DNA of 15,643 nucleotides, from assembly GCA_002477825.1 (NCBI GenBank), contig DLKT01000017.1, positions 1-15,643 on the forward strand, given 5' to 3'. A program made the translations under genes and the position numbers. The notes beneath the pieces were generated by a model. That model was given only the letters and a program-made list of their open reading frames with translations. It had not been told where the DNA came from and did not search any database. This stretch comes from Caryophanales bacterium UBA7581 (GTDB lineage Bacteria; Bacillota_I; Bacilli_A; RFN20; CAG-826). This document shows, one piece after another, positions 1-6,237 of the stretch. How positions within the stretch are numbered: position 1 is the first letter of the stretch; each line of letters opens with the position of its first letter.

Positions 1-4
1 ACAA

Positions 5-919
5 TCACTTTTCTTGTGCATTTAAAAGCCACGAAATCGGTCGTATTCCGTAGTTTTTCACCAAAAGTTGTTCCACTTTTTTTAATTCTAGCAAATCTTG
101 ATTCATCTCACGATAATACGCTAGAATCTGTTTCCTTACATCGACTCTTTCTCCATAATGTTTTTCTAATAAATCAAAAAATCGCGTTGGAAATAGCATA
201 CGCGCAAATAACAAACTAACTTCTTGAATAGATAATTGATAAGAAGGAAGAATTTGAAGGAGTTCTGTTGTGGTAATTACCTTATATTTCCAAGCCTCGG
301 CAATATCACGAATTGGTGAATCTAAGATTAAATTTAAGGGATCAAAAACCGTATGTGAATCTAGTGATTCTAATCTTCGATGATTTAAAGTTAATGGTGA
401 TATTTCTTTTCCATAATCAATCGCAATTTCAGTGAGATATTGTAAAGCATTCTCTGCTAAACCTAGAGCATAAATAGCGGCAACCATAATCTTTTGATAA
501 GCAAAGCCATCCACCCGAATGGATGGTAATATTTTTTGTTCAATCGAATTAATCTTTTCTTCCCATAAACTTGATAAATAAGTGGTCGTATAAGGAACTT
601 CTGATGGTGAATTCATATATTGTTGATGAATTTTTATAATGTCCTGAATCCTCATTTTTTGCTTTTTCGTGGCCACTAAAATAACTTTTCCATAATCATC
701 TTCACTAATGAATGTACCCTTTCGATTGGCTATGATTTGAGCACCCATGGTCGGAAAAAGTTGCATTAACCTTTGTAAAAATTCATTTAGCGATTGTAGT
801 TCTTCCTCTTTTTGATCTTGAATCGCTTCTAATTTAAAAGTCCATCCTTCTAATTCAAATTCGCTATCATCTTCATGCGGAGGATAATAACCATATTGAT
901 CAAAAAGAAAAGCGCGCAT
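5..919 (-). CDS. Kinase-fold-like protein, possible YutH/CotS-type spore-coat relative
   Basis: A 304-residue soluble protein with no signal peptide or membrane segment. I do not recognise it with certainty. The layout resembles the bacterial spore-coat proteins with an aminoglycoside-phosphotransferase-like fold (CotS/YutH group): a beta-rich first 85 residues, a helical middle, then H180-R-R-L, an F-D193-P-L-N-L-I-L-D200 stretch and RDIAEAWK at 204-211. These sit where the catalytic-loop and metal-binding aspartates of a kinase would be. The usual HxD of the catalytic loop reads HRR here, so an active kinase is doubtful. The ATG at 917-919 is preceded by a good AAGGTGGTG ribosome binding site. 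The gene follows the cysQ terminator, so it probably has its own promoter; a TATACT lies directly after that terminator at 951-956. The assignment is an inference from motif layout; a lineage-specific protein of other function is possible. Confidence 0.5.
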   Translation of the reverse strand: MRAFLFDQYGYYPPHEDDSEFELEGWTFKLEAIQDQKEEELQSLNEFLQRLMQLFPTMGAQIIANRKGTFISEDDYGKVILVATKKQKMRIQDIIKIHQQYMNSPSEVPYTTTYLSSLWEEKINSIEQKILPSIRVDGFAYQKIMVAAIYALGLAENALQYLTEIAIDYGKEISPLTLNHRRLESLDSHTVFDPLNLILDSPIRDIAEAWKYKVITTTELLQILPSYQLSIQEVSLLFARMLFPTRFFDLLEKHYGERVDVRKQILAYYREMNQDLLELKKVEQLLVKNYGIRPISWLLNAQEK

Positions 920-955
920 ATTATCACCACCTTATTTCACTATATGCACGAGTAT

Positions 956-980
956 AAAAAAAACATTCTCTAAGAGAATG
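956..980 (-). terminator. Intrinsic terminator after cysQ
   Basis: On the minus strand a perfect 7-bp stem (CATTCTC/GAGAATG, 964-980) with a 3-base loop is followed by eight T. It lies directly beyond the cysQ stop codon and separates the nrnA-cysQ unit from the next leftward gene. Confidence 0.8.
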
Positions 981-983
981 CTT

Positions 984-1772
984 TTATTCTTTTGGAAAGT
1001 TTTCCATACGGTTAATAATAATAAATCCTTCTTCATTCATTACGTTTTCGCGGTTATATTTCATTCTTTCACCTTTAGGTGTTAAAAAGAAACCGCCCGC
1101 TTCTTCTACAATAATTTGACTTGCTGCGGTATCCCATTCTTTAGTTCCTGTTCCCCATTTATATTGAACTTCAGCGAGTCCAGAAGCAATTCGACAAGCT
1201 TTAATTGAACTTCCGTATGCTTCATAAGAAGTAATTAAATCTTTATGATTTTGATAATACTCTTCCTCTTTTTTAGATACATGGAAGTGAGACACTAACA
1301 TCGTTAAATTTGTGGTTTTATCATTGACATGGATTTTTTCAATTTTTCCATCCGGATAAATATGATAAGCACCTTGTCCTTTTATTGCATAATAAATATC
1401 ACCCGAAACAGGAATGGAAATAACACCTAATATCACTTCATGTTGATAGGATAAAGCAACATTCGTGGTAAATTCATCATCGCGTTTTACAAAATCCTTC
1501 GTTCCATCAACAGGATCTACAATCCAACAATAAGGATTTTTAATTCTTTCTAAATGGTCTTCCGATTCTTCGGTTAAAATTGCATGATTTGGAAAGTTTT
1601 CATGAAGCATGGTTCGAATCATTTGATCTGCACCTTTATCCGCTAAAGTGACGGGGGAATTATCCGCTTTAATTTCGACTTCAAAGCTTTCATGATAGAT
1701 TCTTAAAATTTCAATTCTCGCTTTTTTTACTGCTTCTAAAGCGATTTCTAATTCTCTTTTCCAAGTTTCCAT
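984..1772 (-). CDS. cysQ: CysQ-like 3'(2'),5'-bisphosphate nucleotidase (inositol monophosphatase family)
   Basis: A 262-residue, Mg-dependent phosphatase of the inositol monophosphatase superfamily. The CysQ branch removes the 3'-phosphate from pAp (3'-phosphoadenosine 5'-phosphate), giving AMP. Motifs in order: KADNSPVTLAD (35-45), the TEES metal motif with E69, the signature DPVDGTKDF with D86 and D89 (86-94), YGSSIK (186-191), and WDTAA with D214 followed by EEAGG (213-227). All expected metal ligands are present and the length fits the family. The 'K-D-SPVT-AD' form of the first motif favours CysQ over a plain inositol monophosphatase, although substrate cannot be fixed from sequence. 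The gene starts three bases after the nrnA stop; its GGAG ribosome binding site overlaps that stop codon, so translation is probably coupled. The cytosolic product would limit pAp, which inhibits exoribonucleases and acyl-carrier-protein chemistry. Confidence 0.87.
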   Translation of the reverse strand: METWKRELEIALEAVKKARIEILRIYHESFEVEIKADNSPVTLADKGADQMIRTMLHENFPNHAILTEESEDHLERIKNPYCWIVDPVDGTKDFVKRDDEFTTNVALSYQHEVILGVISIPVSGDIYYAIKGQGAYHIYPDGKIEKIHVNDKTTNLTMLVSHFHVSKKEEEYYQNHKDLITSYEAYGSSIKACRIASGLAEVQYKWGTGTKEWDTAASQIIVEEAGGFFLTPKGERMKYNRENVMNEEGFIIINRMENFPKE

Positions 1773-1775
1773 AAT

Positions 1776-2714
1776 TTACTCCTTAACAATTAGTTCATCT
1801 AATTCTTTTAAAATTTCTAAAGTTTCCTCACGAGTTTTCACCGTACAACCAGCCGCTAAAGGATGACCGCCGCCACCATGACGAGCGCATACTGGTTGAA
1901 TAAAAGGCCCTGAACTTCTTACTTCCACTTTAATCACACCACTTTCATCCTCAGCAAAACATACCCAAATAGGGAATCCTTTAATATTAGAAATAAAGTT
2001 AACCATCAAAGAGGCATGATGAGATTCTAAGTTAAATAGCTCTAAAGCATCTGGAGTAAAGTAAATATAAATTACGCCTTTTTTTGTTTTCATATAATGA
2101 GAATAAACATAGCCTTTTAATAATAAAGAATCTTCATTAATTTCATATAAGCGATGATAAATCTCATTGGAATTTGCGCCTTTTTCAATCAAAAAGGCTG
2201 CGTAATTGAACGTTTTTACGGTAAGAGGTTGATATTGAAAGCGGCCTGAATCGGTAACTAAGCCTAAATATAAAGCGTTTGCCCCTGTTTCATTTAATTC
2301 CCAATGATTTTCAATAATAAGTTCCGCAATCATTTCACAAGTTGCGACACGTGCGTCATCAATCCAGCGTACAGTTCCAAAGGAATTACCTTCAATATGG
2401 TGATCAATCATAATTTGCTCTTTAGCATATAAAATTCTTTGATCTTCCGCGCGATCAATCGAATTAAAATCTAACGCAATCGCCAAACTATTTTCAATAA
2501 TATCTAAAGCTATTTCATCCATTGGAGAAATCATTTCTAAAAATTTCCGATATCCTGTTCCTACTGCATAAATTTTTTTATCAGGATAACGCATTTTTAA
2601 AGCCTCTTTTAAGCCAATTTGTGAGCCATAACAGTCTCCATCAGGATGAATATGTCCAAAAATAACAATGGAATCATAGGCTTCAATTCGTTGAATTAAG
2701 GGTTGAAAGTCCAT
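1776..2714 (-). CDS. nrnA: NrnA-type DHH/DHHA1 phosphoesterase (nanoRNase and pAp phosphatase)
   Basis: A 312-residue DHH-family phosphoesterase. The N-terminal DHH domain carries HIHPDGDCYGS (21-31), a conserved D82 in ALDF, the DHH triad at 104-106 and VTDSGRF (153-159). The C-terminal DHHA1 domain carries the substrate-binding GGGGHPLAAG at 280-289. Length and motif order match Bacillus NrnA, a bifunctional enzyme that degrades 2-5-nucleotide RNA fragments to mononucleotides and dephosphorylates pAp. It lacks the extra domains of RecJ or GdpP. The ATG at 2712-2714 has an ideal AGGAGG at 2723-2728. It is the first gene of a two-gene leftward unit with cysQ, whose product can share the pAp substrate. 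Confidence 0.92.
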   Translation of the reverse strand: MDFQPLIQRIEAYDSIVIFGHIHPDGDCYGSQIGLKEALKMRYPDKKIYAVGTGYRKFLEMISPMDEIALDIIENSLAIALDFNSIDRAEDQRILYAKEQIMIDHHIEGNSFGTVRWIDDARVATCEMIAELIIENHWELNETGANALYLGLVTDSGRFQYQPLTVKTFNYAAFLIEKGANSNEIYHRLYEINEDSLLLKGYVYSHYMKTKKGVIYIYFTPDALELFNLESHHASLMVNFISNIKGFPIWVCFAEDESGVIKVEVRSSGPFIQPVCARHGGGGHPLAAGCTVKTREETLEILKELDELIVKE

Positions 2715-2736
2715 GGTTTTAACCTCCTAGCCTTTT

Positions 2737-2767
2737 ATTATAACATAAAAAAAGCAAATCATGTAAA
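2737..2767 (-). promoter_or_regulatory. Candidate promoter for nrnA-cysQ
   Basis: A perfect TATAAT -10 box lies at 2737-2742 on the minus strand. A TTTACA lies at 2762-2767 with a long 19-base spacer. The -35 part lies inside the fba terminator hairpin. The -10 box is convincing; the -35 assignment is weaker. Confidence 0.5.
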
Positions 2768-2777
2768 ATGACTTGCT
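2747..2777 (-). terminator. Intrinsic terminator after fba
   Basis: On the minus strand a 10-bp stem with one mismatch (AGCAAGTCAT pairing with ATGATTTGCT, around a 5-base loop) is followed by seven T. It ends the argS-rpoE-fba unit just before nrnA. Confidence 0.85.
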
Positions 2778-2809
2778 CTTCTCTTTTTATTTATGCTTTT
2801 TTAAATCAA

Positions 2810-3670
2810 TTAGCAATCAGCTTTTCCAATGCAACCAAAGATTTCGCACTTTGCATGAACAACTTGACGAATACCTTCTTTACCTGGACCAATAATCTTA
2901 CGTGGGTCATAGACTTTGCTATCATTGGCTAAAACTTCACGAACAATCTTTGTCCAAGCTTGTTGAGATTCGGTGTTTACATTAATCTTGCAAGTACCTC
3001 TTTCAATTGCCATACGAATTTGGAAATCAGGAATTCCGGAACCACCGTGTAACACTAATGGAATCTTGACTAAATCAGCGATTTCTTTCATTTCGTTGAA
3101 ACCTAATTTTGGTTCACCATGATATGGGCCATGAACGGAACCTAAAGCTGGGGCCAAGCAATCAAGACCTGTTTCTTTTACCATACGAACGCATTCTTCA
3201 GGAACAGCATACATAGATTCGGCGACAACGTGATCTTCTTGTCCACCAACACGGCCTAATTCTGCTTCTACAGAAACACCACGAGCATGGGCATATTCCA
3301 CGACTTCTTTAGTTTGCGCAATGTTTTCTTCTAATGGGAAGTGAGAAGCATCAATCATAACGGAGGTAAAACCTGCGTCGATTGCAGCTTTACAAGTTGC
3401 TACTGAATCGCCATGGTCTACGTGTAAGGCCACTGGTACAGTAATGTGGTGATCTTGGATTAAGCCTTTGACTAATCCTACCACTGTGTTCCATCCGCCC
3501 ATGTATTTAGCCGCACCGCTTGTGCAACCTAAAATCACAGGAGCTCTTAAAGCTTCGCATTCATCCAAAATAGCTTGTGTCCATTCAACGTTATTAATGT
3601 TGAATTGGCCAACAGCGTATTTGCCTTCGCGTGCTTTTTCAAGCATTTCTTTCATACTAACTAATGCCAT
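2810..3670 (-). CDS. fba: Class II fructose-1,6-bisphosphate aldolase
   Basis: A 286-residue zinc-dependent aldolase that interconverts fructose 1,6-bisphosphate with dihydroxyacetone phosphate and glyceraldehyde 3-phosphate in glycolysis and gluconeogenesis. Family residues are all visible: LHVDHGD (82-88) with catalytic D85 and zinc ligand H86, the EAELG loop with E137, H180 in GSVHGPY, H208 in VLHGGSG (206-212), and the phosphate-binding KINVNTE (228-234). Length and motif spacing fit the short FbaA branch found in Bacillus. The ATG is preceded by AAGGAG. The gene lies 25 bases after rpoE with no terminator between them, and a strong terminator follows, so it is the last gene of the ywiB-like/argS/rpoE unit. 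In Bacillus the same order is interrupted by pyrG, spo0F and others. Confidence 0.97.
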   Translation of the reverse strand: MALVSMKEMLEKAREGKYAVGQFNINNVEWTQAILDECEALRAPVILGCTSGAAKYMGGWNTVVGLVKGLIQDHHITVPVALHVDHGDSVATCKAAIDAGFTSVMIDASHFPLEENIAQTKEVVEYAHARGVSVEAELGRVGGQEDHVVAESMYAVPEECVRMVKETGLDCLAPALGSVHGPYHGEPKLGFNEMKEIADLVKIPLVLHGGSGIPDFQIRMAIERGTCKINVNTESQQAWTKIVREVLANDSKVYDPRKIIGPGKEGIRQVVHAKCEIFGCIGKADC

Positions 3671-3695
3671 AAATTTAAATCTCCTTTTCTTTTAT

Positions 3696-4106
3696 TTAAA
3701 ACTCATTATCTTCTGAGTTTTCTTCCTTTTCTTCTTCGTCTTCACCGAGACCTTCTTCTTCATCTTTTTCTTCTGAATCGCCTTCTAACATCTTGTTATA
3801 TTCGACATCTTCTTCATCGACATCTTCATCAGAAGTCGTTTCAACATCACTATAGACATCATTCATATCAATATGAACTTTATCAAAAGTGTGACGAGAA
3901 CGTAAGTCCCATTTATTATCACCTAAGGTCACAAAACGACCATCTAAGGATAAATTCGTATAGAATTGACCCATTAATCTTTTAGCAATCTCTTCATCAT
4001 AGCCTTGAACACGAATAACTTCTTCCCAAATTTCTTTAAAAGAAACTTCTTTTCCCGTGTTAACGATTAAATCAAAAGCAACGTCTAAATTTGATTTTTC
4101 ACTCAT
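3696..4106 (-). CDS. rpoE: RNA polymerase delta subunit
   Basis: A 136-residue delta factor of Gram-positive RNA polymerase. The N-terminal winged-helix (HARE-HTH) domain spans about residues 1-75 with the typical VSFKEIW (21-27) and GDNKWDLRSRHTFDKV (62-77). The rest is an almost uninterrupted Asp/Glu tail (about 80-136), the disordered acidic region that displaces nucleic acid from polymerase and speeds recycling. Delta is limited to the Bacillota and their mollicute relatives, so it is a good lineage marker. It is a little shorter than Bacillus delta (about 173 residues), the difference being in the tail. An ideal AGGAGG at 4115-4120 fixes the start, 15 bases after argS; fba follows 25 bases later. 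Confidence 0.95.
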   Translation of the reverse strand: MSEKSNLDVAFDLIVNTGKEVSFKEIWEEVIRVQGYDEEIAKRLMGQFYTNLSLDGRFVTLGDNKWDLRSRHTFDKVHIDMNDVYSDVETTSDEDVDEEDVEYNKMLEGDSEEKDEEEGLGEDEEEKEENSEDNEF

Positions 4107-4121
4107 CTTTTTTTCCTCCTA

Positions 4122-5747
4122 TTACATTTCTTTTGGTGCGGATACACCAATTAAAGATAAAGCATTTTTCATAACAATAGATGCAGCTTTTGCTAAAGCT
4201 AAACGAGATTTCGTTAATGCAAGTTGCTCTCTATCAATTAAACGACATTCGGTATAAAAACCATGGATTAAGCCCGCTAATTTTTGAATGTACGCAACCA
4301 TTTTATAAGGGGATCGAGTACAGGCAGCATCTAATACCTCTTTTGGATAATCGGATAGATGTTTCATTAAATCCATTTCTTTAGCTTGTGTTAATAAACT
4401 TCCTTGTAACTCGATGTCTATATCACTTGCTAAATTTAATACTTTATAGAGTCTAGCATAAGCATACTGTGCATAATACACTGGATTGGCACTCGATTGC
4501 TCTCTTGCTAAATCTAAATCAAAATCTAAATGCGCACTGGCCGCTCTTGCAACGAAGAAGTAACGGACTGCGTCCACCCCAACTTCTTCACATAATTCAC
4601 GCATAGATACCGCATTACCTGTTCTTTTGGACATTTTATATTCTGCGCCATCTTTAAACAAACGAACCATTTGAATTAATTCAATATCTAAGACATCACG
4701 AGAATACCCAAACATCATCAAAGCAGCTTTCATACGGTTAATATAACCATGGTGGTCAGCGCCTAATACATCGACGAGTTGTACATAATTACGTGAAAGC
4801 TTATCTAAGTGATAGGCAATATCAGGTAAAAGATAAGTATAACTACCATCCGACTTGATAATGACACGATCTTTATCATCACCGAACATAGAAGTCTTTA
4901 AGAATAAAGCACCATCTTGTTCGTAGCAGTATTCTTTGGTATGTTCAAGAACTTTTTCTACGCCTTGATTGGCACGAATGGCGGTTTCAAAGGAGTAACG
5001 ATCAAAATGAACACCAAAATCTTTTAAGTCACGATCTAATTTTTGTAATTCTAATTCTGCACCATGTCTTTTGAAGTAGTTTTCACTTTCTGGCGTATCG
5101 GTTAAATACTTATCGCCAACTTCTTCTTTCATGGTTTTTGCAATTTCAATTAAATCGGCTCCATGATATCCATCTTCCGGAACTTCTACTTGATCTCCAA
5201 ATAATTGATGATAACGAGCCCGGATGGATTTTCCTAAATTGGTAATTTGGTTTCCAGCATCGTTCACATAGAATTCACGAGTTACATCATAACCAATTTT
5301 GCTATAAAGACGGCAGATTGTATCACCAATCGCTGCGCCACGAGCATGACCTAAGTGTAAATCACCCGTTGGGTTTGCGGAAACGAATTCTACATTGATT
5401 CGTTGATGTTTTCCATATTCAGAATCACCAAAGTGATCTTCTTCACTTAAAATTTTTGTAATAACATCCGATAAGGATTCCGATTTCATGAAAAAATTAA
5501 TAAATCCTGGACGCACAACTTCCACTTTTTCAAAAGCACTTTTGTCCATAGCACCAACAAGTTCTTCGGCAATCACTAAAGGATTTTTGTGTAATTCTTT
5601 GGCCATTTGCATTGCTACATTGGTAGCGTAATCTCCATGAATTTTTTCTTTTGATCTCTCAATAACAATGCGATCAGTAGAGACATTAACGCCTAATTGT
5701 TCCAATGCCTTTTGGATGACTTCTTTTAGCATTAAATCGACAGACAT
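4122..5747 (-). CDS. argS: Arginyl-tRNA synthetase
   Basis: A 541-residue class I aminoacyl-tRNA synthetase that charges tRNA-Arg. In order: the N-terminal Arg-S additional domain (about 1-110) with HGDYATN (37-43), the ATP-binding HIGH motif as HLGH (131-134) inside VSANPTGDLHLGHARGA, the KMSK loop at 371-374, and a DALR anticodon-binding domain in the last 110 or so residues. It is slightly shorter than the Bacillus enzyme (about 556). The ATG directly abuts the stop of the upstream YwiB-like gene (TAAATG) and the Shine-Dalgarno region is poor (GAGTG), so translation probably depends on coupling to the upstream gene. No T-box leader is present before it. Confidence 0.97.
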   Translation of the reverse strand: MSVDLMLKEVIQKALEQLGVNVSTDRIVIERSKEKIHGDYATNVAMQMAKELHKNPLVIAEELVGAMDKSAFEKVEVVRPGFINFFMKSESLSDVITKILSEEDHFGDSEYGKHQRINVEFVSANPTGDLHLGHARGAAIGDTICRLYSKIGYDVTREFYVNDAGNQITNLGKSIRARYHQLFGDQVEVPEDGYHGADLIEIAKTMKEEVGDKYLTDTPESENYFKRHGAELELQKLDRDLKDFGVHFDRYSFETAIRANQGVEKVLEHTKEYCYEQDGALFLKTSMFGDDKDRVIIKSDGSYTYLLPDIAYHLDKLSRNYVQLVDVLGADHHGYINRMKAALMMFGYSRDVLDIELIQMVRLFKDGAEYKMSKRTGNAVSMRELCEEVGVDAVRYFFVARAASAHLDFDLDLAREQSSANPVYYAQYAYARLYKVLNLASDIDIELQGSLLTQAKEMDLMKHLSDYPKEVLDAACTRSPYKMVAYIQKLAGLIHGFYTECRLIDREQLALTKSRLALAKAASIVMKNALSLIGVSAPKEM

Positions 5748-6113
5748 TTATATCACACTCACTTTCCATTTGTTATTAGAAATAACACTTTGCTTTGAAA
5801 ATATATCATATTTCATATAAATTGCAAGACCTTTCCTATCAAATTCCCTGAGTACAAAGTCTAATTTCATGACATGATTCCCCATTTGATAGCTTCCTTC
5901 TTGTTTAGAATGAAGAATAAAAGGAATCATGGCTTGATAATGGGTAGAATGAATTTTAACAAAGACACCACCTTCAATGAACATAAATTTCATCATAAAG
6001 GGGCCTTCTTTGGTCTTGCCTTCGTAGATGATTTCGTTTTCATCAATTTGATACGCCTCCATCTCTTGTTCTTCAATCAAGAGTTCTTCATCTATTTTTT
6101 GTTCACGTATCAT
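5748..6113 (-). CDS. YwiB-like protein (DUF1934 family, beta-barrel)
   Basis: A small cytosolic protein, 121 residues with the start chosen here. The body (residues about 25-121) is a run of alternating beta-strand-like segments such as EIIYEGKT, FMMKFMFIE, GVFVKIHST and the C-terminal LAIYMKYDI, ending in NNKWKVSVI, consistent with the calycin-like barrel of DUF1934. The strongest support is position: Bacillus ywiB sits immediately upstream of argS, exactly as here, where the two genes share TAA|ATG. Function in the family is unknown. The frame stays open upstream to 6320, but that extension would overlap the divergent PBP gene by 83 bases and has no ribosome binding site. The ATG at 6111-6113 has only a weak GAGTAAAG before it, so the start remains uncertain. 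Confidence 0.65.
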   Translation of the reverse strand: MIREQKIDEELLIEEQEMEAYQIDENEIIYEGKTKEGPFMMKFMFIEGGVFVKIHSTHYQAMIPFILHSKQEGSYQMGNHVMKLDFVLREFDRKGLAIYMKYDIFSKQSVISNNKWKVSVI

Positions 6114-6150
6114 CTTTACTCTTTTCTTTTCCACAAAATCACCGAAATTA

Positions 6151-6172
6151 TTATACTTCAAAAGAAGTATAA
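6151..6172. promoter_or_regulatory. Perfect 9-bp inverted repeat between divergent genes, overlapping a -10 box
   Basis: TTATACTTC, a loop AAAA, then GAAGTATAA. It lies between the leftward ywiB-argS unit and the rightward PBP gene. On the minus strand TATAAT (6150-6155) overlaps one arm; on the plus strand TATACT (6152-6157) occurs, with TTTCCA 18 bases upstream. The run next to it is A on the plus strand and precedes the hairpin on the minus strand, so it does not fit a terminator. A divergent promoter or operator is the better reading. Confidence 0.4.
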
Positions 6173-6237
6173 AAAAAAGACAAATCATAAGAATAAAACG
6201 TTTTTTTGTGTTTACACTACATTTGAGGTGAAAAACT

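Noticed and set aside
937..950. Sigma-E-like CATATAGT box before the 5-919 gene
   Set aside because: One mismatch to the consensus and no -35 element at the right distance; too weak to claim sporulation control.
6151..6180. Inverted repeat plus A-run read as a terminator
   Set aside because: On the plus strand the run after the hairpin is A, and on the minus strand the T-run precedes the hairpin, so neither direction gives a hairpin followed by T.
5748..6237. T-box or amino-acid riboswitch controlling argS
   Set aside because: argS abuts the upstream coding region and the space before the YwiB-like gene is too short and lacks the T-box sequence.
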